Origin: Saccoglossus kowalevskii
Taxonomy: Eukaryota; Hemichordata; Enteropneusta; Harrimaniidae
Assembly (NCBI RefSeq): GCF_000003605.2
Contig: NW_003133344.1
Location: 413,932-446,116, forward strand
Length of the DNA stretch: 32,185 nucleotides
Direction of reading: 5' to 3'
Program-made: the position numbers and the translations under genes
Part shown: piece by piece, positions 11,401 through 23,400 of the stretch
How positions within the stretch are numbered: position 1 is the stretch's first letter
Layout of the letters: every line of letters begins with the position of its first letter
Notes under the pieces: model-generated
What the model was told of the DNA's origin: nothing
The model's database searches: none
Seen by the model: the letters and a program-made list of their open reading frames with translations, nothing else

Positions 11401-14400
11401 AAGAGATTTCCTTCAACAGATCAAGTGTCCCAGTAATTTGGTCATTACAAAACATCATTTTTTAAAACAAATAACTTGATTTTCTAGCTTCAAACTTTTT
11501 GAAATTTTTGTTAAATATGGCAAAATAAATAAATTTGCAGGCAATTGAGGGAATGTTTTTTTCTGTGCAGGCATATATACTTTTCGTGACCTTTCTTTAA
11601 TAACAAACTGACAATTTCAAAAGTTCATTCAAATCATCAATATAGGCACCTGGAGTTGGAAGGTTTGGTCACAAAATAAAAATACTTCAAATAGAGTAGC
11701 ACAATTATAAAAAAAAAAAACATGTATTATTCACTATATAGTTTGTTTTCATTAAAAGAACATTACTGATACATCCACAAGATAGCAGACAGGTAATATT
11801 CAAGTTTCTAAAAATGAAAATTTGAAGCTAGATAATCAGAAAAATACTCTTATAATCACCTCAATCTCCTTCTCATCCTTTGAGACACACATTGGAGGAA
11901 ATAAAATACAAACAATGACAGTCATTTTGGTTTGCCAGTTTACTTTTCTAAAAGTTGATATTATTGTCAAATTTTAAAACAAATACAACATTTCAATAAT
12001 GTTTTAATATAGTCAATAAAAGCTAAATCTGACTACTAGTATCTTAGATTATTATTATGGATATTTTCCTCCAGGATATTAGCATAATAAAACTAGAGTT
12101 GTACAGTCCAGACGCCAACTGTCACATGCGAAATGCGAGCGACAGTGGGAGTCTTACACCCTTTGTGATATCATGTCTGTTTCAGTTTCTCATGAAATTA
12201 ACATGCATTTGGAGTCAACAGAGTTTTACAGTGAAACAGTATTTATTCACGGCAGATAACAAATTGTATTAAATGTCAATATCCAAACAAAAAATTTTGT
12301 GTTTTAAAATCTTAAAGATTTCAAATGAAATGAGCAACAATTTTCAAATTTTACAAACATTTGTATTTTAAAACAATTTACAGTAATCCATTTCAGAACA
12401 TATCCTGGGGACAAATTACATCACAAAATAGAAATTTCAACTGGCAATACAACTTAATACAATTTTGGCAAAGTTTAATGTGGTATTACATATCATATAT
12501 CATTTACCACATCAAATATACTGTTCATGCATTATCGTATCAAACAGCACCAATTAATTTAATTTGGAGGGGAGATATGGAAGGATTAATGTAGCAGTGA
12601 TCACCATAGCAACAGCCACCATTCATTTGGGTCAACCCTATTGATAAATACATGCCCTCAGGCGCCCTCAGGTGATAAATTCATGCAGTTTGCAATCCTG
12701 AGAGCCTGGCCAACACTGCCCCAGAAACATAACAATTCATTCAACATGCACAATTAATGGCGACAATCAACTGTAAAAAAAACACTGAATAAAGTGCTGC
12801 AATAAACTATAAACCCAACAATACACTACAGATACTAAATGAATCTCTGTAGAGACAGGTTTTGATTGACTAATAAAATACAACCTCAGAAACAAAAATC
12901 TTAAAGGGGTATAAATTTATTTATCCCTGCAACTTATTTTTCACCAAATAAGATAAACTGATTGTCGGGCATAAAAGGTGAATATAAACATAACTTTATT
13001 AATTTAACAAAGGCTGTATGTACCGAGTTCAAAGATTCACGGAAGAAGCTATTTTCAATTATATCCTATGAGCAATATTAAAAACCAACCTTTTCACTAG
13101 GTTAACCTGACTGTGCCAGATAAGTAAATGTTTTGGAGATATTTTTACTGAATAAAACATTGTTCAAAACACTTCCATGGTGAGAAATGAACACTACCAT
13201 GGTTAGAAACAAACACTACCATGGTGAGAAACGAACACTTCCATGGTGAGAAATGAATACTTCTATGGTGAGAAATAAACACTTCCATGGTGAGAAATAA
13301 ACACTTCCATGGTGAGAAATGAACACTTCCATGGTGAGAAATGAGCACTACCATGATGAGAAATGAACACTTCCATGGTGAGAGACAAACACTTCCATGG
13401 TGAAAAATTAACACTACCATGGTGATAATCAGTAACCATAGAAACTCAAATATACTTATAACTGAAACAAATAAGTTCCAACATAGTGAAAAGAAGATAG
13501 TTGAACAGAAGTCTGCCCCTGTATGTAAAGCGAGTGAATCTTTACAGCAGTGCGGTGTATACAAATAACAGATTAATGCAAGGCTTGAACTTTGCAGGAC
13601 ACCAATTTTGAAAGCTAAAATTGACAAAATTGTCTTGGCATCATAGAAATAGTCTAGAGAGTATCAAAAGCCAAGGCAAATTGTTTGGCGTGAAGGTGAT
13701 TACCTTTGATGCCTGTCAGAAGTTCAAGCCCTGTTAATGTTATAGAAAAACATAACATAGCTAGGAATGCTATAATTCATGGGGTATATTTACAGTGTTA
13801 AATTTTAGCTGATTTTCCTTTTAATTTAGCATATTTAGCTATAAGTGAAAATAAAGGCAATAGCTAAACCCTGTCCAATATTATGTGGAGATAGTGCACA
13901 CTGCCCTCTAGTGGTAACATATAACATCACATACATAGCAGAGCACCCTCTGGTGGCAATTCACAGCACTTAATTGTTCAGCATTGTTTTGTTTTAGATT
14001 GTGCAGTTGCAACAGTGTATTTTGAAATGCTACATCCAGCGATACCACAAAGCCTTATTGTGGATGAGAAGTACTACAGAATCCTCAACCATTGGTTAGC
14101 GAGAACAAACATAATGCAGATTGGAGTGGTGGGGTGGGGCGTATAGTTGGGAGTGGTTCATTAGCGCATTTTACATTGGTTCAAATATTAAAAAAAAAAA
14201 CAGTGTAAAAGAAAAGAGTTTGGATCACAACTATTCTTCTCACTAGATTGTAGAATTTTTTGCAGATTTTCAAGTATTTTTCTTGAAAATGAAAATAATG
14301 TCCTATTCTCTAAATGACTCAATCAAAATTTATTTTGTGAAACAATGACAATGAATTTTTCACTTCAACAGACTTTATTTGTTTATGACAATAGTTCCCA

Positions 14401-17400
14401 GATTGTGAAAACAGAAAAATAAATTTCAGTGCGATTATCATTTTAGGTAAAACAGAATAAAAATATTCGAGTAAATGCCACAGCAAAGAGTTAAGAACAT
14501 GAATAATTGACGTGTCTTACTGTCATGTCTTACTTTCCCTCTCCCATCCATACATATATACATTGACGAACAATGGACTATGCCAAATTATAAAGATGGG
14601 AGGGGTGAACAGGTCTGTTGTGTGTATACTTACTTTTTCAATGTCACCAGGAGTAACCTTTAGAATTAGCATGTGAGTAAAATATGAGAAAAAGACACGC
14701 TTTAAACAGCAAAATGTTACTTTATAGTGTGACAAGAGAAGTGAGAACCATGAAATAGGGGAGATCTGAAGCCCCCCTCCATATCCTGAACTTTAATTTC
14801 ATCACCTGATTTGATATGAAGCTTCCTCAATCGAAAAAAATTATTATTATGCTTTAGAAATTTGTTTAATTGAAATGAGGAATGTGCAGATCAGTCCAAA
14901 GAGGATTAGGATTAATTTAAGCTCATGAAATTCACAGTTACCATGGTTTCCACTCCTGATGTCAATGTGAGGTGACAGCAGTGTGGGGTGTATAAAGCAT
15001 GGGAAGACATTGACAACATGTGTGCGTCAATGTACTGTAGTTATTTCACATACAGTACAACAGGCGTGCTGTGTCCCTTCTATGAAGAGAATAGAAAAGG
15101 CGATACTTTAATTGCATTAGAAATGCAAACTATATCATCTAGACTGAATACATTGTTGTGGATTTCTCTGAATTACTGTAAACATAATTACGATTTGTTT
15201 CTGAAAATACCTTAAAATGATCTTGCTAAATATGCATCAAGTGAAATTTTTCTTATCTGTATTTTATTATGAGAGAAAATGTACATCTAATGCAAATTGG
15301 AATCTATGCATACAGAGGAAATATTTATCTATCAATCTGACAGCTACAGAGCCACTGATTGGCTTTTGAGACCAGGTGGCGAATTAACATAAAGGTGTTG
15401 CTACAAAAAGTTCAGTTTTTATGTTGTCAATGAACCTTGTTGTAGCAGAACTGCAGATATTCATTCAGTAAAACATTCATAAAGGATGAGAGATTGCCAA
15501 ACAGCAACAACCACTGAACAAGCAGATATAAGGAATTCAAAAGTCAGATAAAATGCAACCATGAAAAAAAAATGCAGATATTAATCGGGAAAATCTGAGA
15601 GAAGAAATTGATATGACGAAATAAGGACATTATAAATACACACATTACACATAGACTACATATGACAACATGCAATAAGACCCATCATGCACTATTCAAA
15701 ATGATTCCTATACCAGACATTTCAATATTCAGAAAAGCAGGAAGTTCAATATCAAATCGCCATTAATTCCATACTCAAAACATTTGTTTAAGGTTCTCAT
15801 TTGTTTGCGTGTTTTTTTTTAAGAGACAATGCTCATCAAAATAAATTACCCTAGCCCATTCAGAGACAATGCAGAACAGTTCCGAAACTTAGCAATGTAT
15901 TACTTCAGTTCAAATGTATGAATTGTGTGACCAGGGTACCACCAGCTCACCTTTGATTGGTCGATTTGTTTATAATGAATCCCTACAGTACAAAACTAAC
16001 TTAGAATCGAGGTGTCTTCAAAAATCTCTACGAATTCTAAAATACACGCCGAGCATTGAAGGTTGGTTTAACCTATTTGGCCATGTCAATATACTGAAAT
16101 GCAACGTACAAAGAGCCAACTTCGCCAGAACTATCCAAAGTTAAATACTCCCCATTCATTGGTCAATTTTTATGTTGCAAGTGCAAATCACATGACATGG
16201 TATGGTGACCATTATTGCGTTTATTGACAGTCAGCGCTCAGGCGTTTATTTTAGATGTCTTTAAGAATCCATCGATTCTAGGCTAGCACAAAACCAAAAG
16301 TTGATGAAAAAGTATCTGACACATAAAGGTAGACTACTGACTCAGTACAAAGTGAAATTGACATCACTCCTTGACTGAATCAAATAATCAGTAAATGTAG
16401 TTAGAAAATCGGCCCTTTTGAAAACCATGTATTATTTTCTGATGCAGAAGTCCCATGATGTATGTGAACTCATTGCTTGATTTTAATATGATCATCTCTT
16501 TTAGATGTAAGCCAATTCTTACACTCTTCATATTTATCCGCCCTTGTATAAAGAGCTGATTTTCTGACAACAGTACTTACCTTGGCTTTAGATTCATCAG
16601 ATTTTGTTTTCCTCAGTTTGGATTTGGCCGCGTCCAAGTCAAGACGCTTGTTCTCCAGGAGTTTACGTTCTTTCTGTTTAAAACAAAAAACAGTGGATAC
16701 ATATTAACACAAGCAGCCTCCCAGCTGAGATTAGCTCTGCTGTTAGCAATACACATTTCTATTAAAGAATTGAAGTTCAAATATGAATCTGAGAGAGGTC
16801 CACCTGAGGTACCCTAATATATATATATATATATATATATAATATCAAAATAATCGTTTTTAACAAGAGGTCAAAATATTACTTTTTACTAAAAATGACA
16901 GAAATATTCATCAAAATTAGAGAAATAAACAAATCTAAGAGAGTTCTACCTAAGGTACATGCATATACATCAAGTATCGAAGCAATAAGGCTTGTAGTTT
17001 TGAAGAAGAAGTCAAAGTAGTAACAAGTTGACGTTGACGGCGGACGCCACCAGACAATTACTCCTATAATAAGCTCTGTTCGACAAAGTAAACAGCGGAG
17101 CTAATAACATTTGTAAAAGTGTTTGCTATAATTGTATGGATGGATATAAATTCAAGATCATCATAGAACTGAAGAACATTCTTATTTATCACTAGGCAGG
17201 GCTTGACAAATTTGGAAGGAAAAGTAAACAATTTCAATTTTTGTAATAATAGTTTCATGGTTAGAATATAAGGTTAATTGAGAGATTTACAAAAAAATAA
17301 TCAATAAACACAAGCAGTAAGTGAATATTATAAATAAAATATTGTAAAAATTAATACTGACACTGCTCAATGTTATAATGCAAATCATATCAACTTCAAT

Positions 17401-20400
17401 TTGAGTAAAATTTCTCTATTTATTGGAGCGTAATTATTCTGGCATTGAAAAGGAGAAACAAACACGAGGCTAGGGGGGCTATACACCTCATTAATATGCA
17501 GCAAGTGTCATTCACCATTGCCACCTCATCATATCGCACCGTATGGATGAAAACTGTTATCAATGACACTTTTAACAACTCAATGCATCAGCAGACAAAT
17601 AGCATCATATTTTAAATTCACCAGTCGAATACCCTGAGTATTAATGGTTATTGTCCTAATTTAAGACTTAAATATTCCTTCAATCTGATGAAAATAATTG
17701 CTCAATATGAACCTCAATAAAATGCAATAAATCTACAACGGACTTAGTATGATATATTCCATAAAGACACAATTACACTGTCCATTGGAATTATTTATTG
17801 GTATTTCAGATCAAAAGTTGCTCAAAAGTGTTTGAGATTTTGTTTAAATGAGGTAATTAATATGCAATTTAGCTACTTAATATGTACAAAATTGCCCCGG
17901 AAACTAATCATCATATCAAATTTAATCTTCTCAGAAGTTTTTTTTAAATTTTTATATCACACAGACAGACAGACACAAACTCATTATCTCCCCTTGTGTG
18001 CTTTGCAAACACATGAACTAAAAATAGGATGTCCTTAATTACACAGAAATGACAAACAGTAGCATACATGCACGTTCTTTATGCATGGTGATACTAAAAT
18101 GTGTGTATCCTTGGTAACAAGGCATGGTTATCCCACTTTTTTTTGTTTGTCATGAAGGGATGTAACATCACTTACAAATTTGTTTGTTTTATTCAATAGA
18201 AGTTAGTCATAGTCTAGGTATTTTGTTTTATGTGTGCCATTTTTTTTTTATTCAATAATGCCTTAGTGCAAAAGGTGAATTTGGATTAAACTTCCATAAT
18301 GCATTGTACATATGCTCAGTAGAGCAAAATGTGAATTTGAATTAAACTACCATAATGCATTGTACATATGCTCAGTAGAGCAAAATGTGAATTTGGATTA
18401 AACTCCCATAATGCATTGTAGATATGCTCAGTAGAGCAAAATGTGAATTTGGATTAAACTCCTATAATGCATTGTACATATGCACAGTAGAGCAAAATGT
18501 GAATTTGGATTAAACTACCATAATGCATTGTACATATGCTCAGTAGAGCAAAATGTGAATTTGGATTAAACTCCCATAATGCATTGTAGATATGCTCAGT
18601 AGAGCAATATGTGAATTTGGATTAAACTCCCATAATGCATTGTACATATGCTCAGTAGAGCATAATGTGAATTTGGATTGAACTCCCATAATGCATTGTA
18701 CATATGCACAGTAGAGCATAATGTGAATTTGAATTAAACTACCATAATGCATTGTACATATGCTCAGTAGAGCAAAATGTGAATTTGGATTAAACTCCCA
18801 TAATGCATTGTAGATATGCTCAGTAGAGCAATATGTGAATTTGGATTAAACTCCCATAATGCATTGTACATATGCTCAGTAGAGCATAATGTGAATTTGG
18901 ATTAAACTACCATGATGCATTGTAGATATGTTCAGTAGAGCAATATGTGAATTTGGATTGTACTCCCATAATACATTGTACATATGCTCAGTAGAGCAAA
19001 ATGTGAATTTGGATTGTACTCCCACAATGCATTATACATATGCTCAGTAGAGCAAAATGTGAATTTGGATTAAACTCCCATAATGCATTGTACATATGCT
19101 CAGTAGAGCACAATGTGAATTTGGATTAAACTCCCATAATGCATTGTACATATGCTCAGTAGAGCAATATGTGAATTTGGATTAAACTACCATAATGCAT
19201 TGTACATATGCTCAGTAGAGCAAAATGTGAATTTGGATTAAACTCCCATAATGCATTATACATATGCTCAGTAGAGCAAAATGTGAATTTGGATTGTACT
19301 CCCATAATGCATTGTACATATGCTCAGTAGAGCAAAATGTGAATTTGGATTAAACTCCCATAATGCATTGTACATATGCTCAGTAGAGCAAAATGTGAAT
19401 TTGGATTAAACTCCCATAATGCATTGTAGATATGCTCAGTAGAACAATATGTGAATTTGGATTGTACTCCCATAATGCATTGTAGATATGCTCAGTAGAG
19501 CATAATGTGAATTTGGATTAAACTACCATAATGCATTGTACATATGCTCAGTAGAGCAAAATGTGAATTTGGTTTAAACTCCCATAATGCATTGTAGATA
19601 TGCTCAGTAGAGCAATATGTGAATTTGGATTGTACTCCCATAATATATTGTACATATGCTCAGTAGAGCAAAATGTCAATTTGGATTGTACTCCCATAAT
19701 GCATTGTAGATATGCTCAGTAGAGCAAAATGTCAATTTGGATTAAACTCCCATAATGCACTGTACATATGCTCAGTAGACCAAAATGTGAATTTGGATTA
19801 AACTCCCATAATGCATTGTNNNNNNNNNNNNNNNNNNNNNNNNNNNNNNNNNNNNNNNNNNNNNNNNNNCAATTTGGATTAAACTCCCATAATGCACTGT
19901 ACATATGCTCAGTAGACCAAAATGTGAATTTGGATTAAACTCCCATAATGCATTGTACATATGCTCAGTAGAGCAAAATGGGAATTTGGATTAAACTCCC
20001 ATAATGCACTGTACATATGCTCAGTAGAGCAAAATGTGAATTTGGATTAAACTCCCATAATGCATTGTACATATGCTCAGTAGAGCAAAATGTGAATTTG
20101 GATTGTACTCCCACAATGCATTGTACATATGCTCAGTAGAGCAAAATGTGAATTTGGATTAAACTCCCATAATGCATTGTACATATGCTCAGTAGAGCAA
20201 TATGTGAATTTGGATTAAACTTTCATAATATATTGTACATGTGCTCAGTAGAGAAAAAATGTGAATTTGGATTGTACTCCCATAATGCATTGTACATATG
20301 CTCAGTAGAGCAAAATGTGAATTTGGATTGTACTCCCATAATGCATTGTACATATGCTCAGTAAAGCAAAATGAGAATTTGGATTGTACTTCCATAATGC

Positions 20401-23400
20401 ATTGTACATATGCTCAGTAGAGCAAAATGTGAATTTGGATTGAACTCCCATAATGCATTGTACATATGCTCAGTAGAGCAAAATGTGAATTTGGAGTAAA
20501 CTCCGATAATGCATTGTAGATATGCTCAGTAGAGCAAAATGTGAATTTGGATTAAACTCCCATAATGCATTGTATATATGCTCAGTAGAGCAAAATGTGA
20601 ATTTGGATTAAACTATCAAAAAAGGATGCACCAATGCTTCTACTATATCTAGGGTAATGAGATTATTTTATCATAATCTGTTGTTAAATTCACATTCCAA
20701 TTATACAGGAATATATATGAATTTGTGTGTGCCACTTGGAAGCCATTCTAAGATTAAACAAACCAGCAATTTACGGCAATCTAGGCAGTTTGGGTGTGGT
20801 AAAACAGCATCTAATAATCAAGCAGTTAGGGGGACTGGTGATGACAATATTATGACTCACCAGTGTAAGCTGGCAACAGTTGTACACAAAAAAAACAATG
20901 CATACATCACATGCATCACCTGGTATGTGACTCAAAGCTTTTAATGTATAAACACACATTTGCATAATCTTATTGTGTAATGGTGGCTCACCAAATAAGA
21001 GCACATGTTAAAACATCAGCTGATGAAAGCATTCATGGATTGCTGAAATGACTGGTGTATAATGGCATTAGCAGACGATGTGTTATTCTGACTATTGTAC
21101 TTTCTCTATTAGAAGCACATATATTTGCGAAATGGTCATTATAATATAATTTATTTTTACCACAAACACGGCTGGAATTTTCGGAAAGACATGTGTTACT
21201 ATGAGAGCAGACACGGTTTTCATACTGGAAGAATTTGGTTAAAGTCAATTTTCTTTTGACAAAAAATAAAAAAATTGATGCATGTATATTTTGTGAATTA
21301 AGGACATTTATGATGAGTAAAAAAGCACTGTGCCAAACTAGTACCCCAGTAAAAACCACTATGACAGCCACTGTGACTCCCTAGTAACCCAACAAAGCCA
21401 CTACTGTAACTGCCCATGGAGCTAAAAAAAGAAGGAGATCGAACAGATTGTAATCCTACTTGAGTCCTTTGTTTTAAGCTGATTAGTTTATTGTTCGCGT
21501 TTGCCTTTCATCTCCGTGATCGCGGCCGGCGTTAAACAATGAATAATTAATGAGCGTCCTCCTCGCATCAGTGACCTGAACTTTGAGAGCTGCGCAGTTG
21601 GTGCCGAAGTTCACCAAACATGCGCGATTTCCAATTTTAAGTTTTTCAGCAACCATGTTGGATGGTGACGTTCGAATCATGGAAATCGCACGATTAATGC
21701 GTCAGTTACAATAATTTTCGTTATTTTCTTACTGCGAAAACATCGTTCGAAAAAAATCGATTTTCTAGCGTGATATTAGGTCCCGGAAAATAATTCTTGG
21801 ATAAAAAGAGAGTAGATTTCGCATACTTGTTGACAATGTGTAGATGACTTGTTACTTCGAGTGGCCAAACGCAGCGTCACACTTTCCATTTCCGCTTGTT
21901 GGTTCGTTTCCTGTTTATGTCTCCCGTGGGTCCTCATAGTTATTGCTGCACTCAGCTGAGCAACACGTTAAACTTGAGCTCTTGTCAATCTGTAATTTCT
22001 CGTGATAATCTTAACTCCGGTCGGTAAAAAACAGTTCAAACGAAAGGATTTCTGCTGTACATCATTTCTAGGTAGGTTACACGATTACTATTATATGGCC
22101 AAGTCTGCAATTCTCGTTTTACTTCGATGTATTTGTACACGAATTCGCCATCGTGTTTGTTTATGTCGAGTGCTAACATCCCCGGGGTTTCCTATTCGCC
22201 GCACTCGGTATAACGTGTTGACATCGCCGCCATTTTGAAATTGTGTTTATTTGTTGCATGCTCGGAAATTGCCGAAACTGTCCGACTGGAACCCGAACGC
22301 CCCTCATTAAATATTCATGGTTGTTTATTGGCTTAAAATTATCGGAACGCCGTGTTTGCTGAGTAAACAGCGGCAACGGTCATTTAAACAATAGCTTCAA
22401 AGGCAGTTCGATCTCCTTCTTTTTTTAGCTCCATGAACTGCCTAAGACCCCAGTGAAAGCAATTGTAATTTCCTAGGTTCCCAGTGAAAGCCACTGTAAT
22501 TCCCTAGAACCATCCCTGTTACAAGAATTTTTTTCATAATAATTTCCCCAGATTGGCAAAGTTCATGAAAATTTGAATATCACCAAGTCAAATCAGTTTA
22601 CAGTAAAGCTCACTCAGCAAAGTAACTTACGTTGATAGTCTTCATGTCACCGTCCAAGAAATTCTTCAATGGCTGCAGATAGTTATGGATACTAGTTGAG
22701 ATGAGCTCTTTCTCTGCAACCCCAAGTTTCTGTTGAACTTGTCCACATTTGACGAGTGCTGCACCTATAGAGAATAATTATAATAATATTATTATATTTG
22801 ATGATTTTAACTGGCACTCATTGGTAAGTTTAAAGGGTGGTATTCGCTGCGTCCTGTTCGATATGAGACTCAGCAGTATCATTTCTACATTTTGCTGCAG
22901 ATCGTCATTATTTTAAAATTTAAAAGTTTTGCCAGTGACTAGGTGATCAAACACTGGCAGTTGTGGAACTCATGTAATTGAACGTATACAACAGTCATTT
23001 TACATTCATTGTTTATGTTTATTGCCAACACTTGGATGTGATGACCGCATTGACTGGAACTCAACAAACATGCTTACCATATGCAGTGCCGGGACCGATA
23101 TCATTTCCAGCATCTACCATAGTTTGACCCAGAATCTCAGGATTCGTAACGCGGTCTGAACGTTTACGATCAACCTTTTCCATCACATAGTCCTCTATTC
23201 TGGCATCTAAAAAATAACAACAGACAAAACTCAAGTTTCATTCATGATTACTACTATGAGTAATTAATGTGTATTCAGAAGGTACCGGTATATTCAGGGG
23301 GGTTATAGTTACGAGGAAATACACGATACCAATACTTCACAAAGGATAGAACAATTCAACAATATATTGGGATCTTACTTGGATTTGGTTGGAGGACTGT

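Larger units (their letters stand above)
9703..16580 (-). other. Endophilin-B intron 5
   Basis: 6,878 bp. Holds the best MITE copy, the 22-bp minisatellite and the paired CTCF-like sites, listed separately. The rest (9703-10484, 10697-13160 and 13960-16580) is AT-rich sequence in which I see no exon or RNA gene. This is the intron position where vertebrate SH3GLB1 has alternative exons. Confidence 0.75.
21415..22435. mobile_element. 1,021-bp non-autonomous DNA transposon with 30-bp perfect TIRs
   Basis: Left end 21415-21444 and right end 22406-22435 are perfect inverted repeats of 30 bp, starting CATGGAGCT followed by seven A. The element is flanked on both sides by AACTGCC (21408-21414 and 22436-22442), a 7-bp target-site duplication. 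Weaker subterminal inversion continues: AAACAATGAATAATTAATGA near 21534 pairs with AAACAACCATGAATATTTAA read from the other end near 22326. The interior is much richer in CpG and GC than the surrounding intron. No transposase frame is present. Ends CA...TG, TIR length and duplication size leave P-like, hAT-like or another superfamily open. Confidence 0.85.

Noticed and set aside
13145-13627. 160-residue minus-strand frame with FSPWKC repeats
   Set aside because: It lies over the 22-bp minisatellite; no homologue is recognised and the unit length is not codon-compatible.
18540-20395. Minus-strand frames reading NALWEFNPNSHFALLS... repeats as a repetitive protein
   Set aside because: They follow the 56-bp satellite, whose length is not a multiple of three, so frames break every few units and the variants show no codon-like pattern.
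18254-20614. CRISPR-like array
   Set aside because: The repeats are contiguous with no unique spacers, and the context is a eukaryotic intron.
22002-22238. 78-residue plus-strand frame inside the TIR element
   Set aside because: No transposase or other domain recognised; GC-rich sequence lengthens frames by chance.
22406-22435. TIR as a Pol III B-box (GTTCGATCTCC) followed by a T7 terminator
   Set aside because: One mismatch to the B-box core and no A-box at proper distance; the T run is just part of the inverted repeat.
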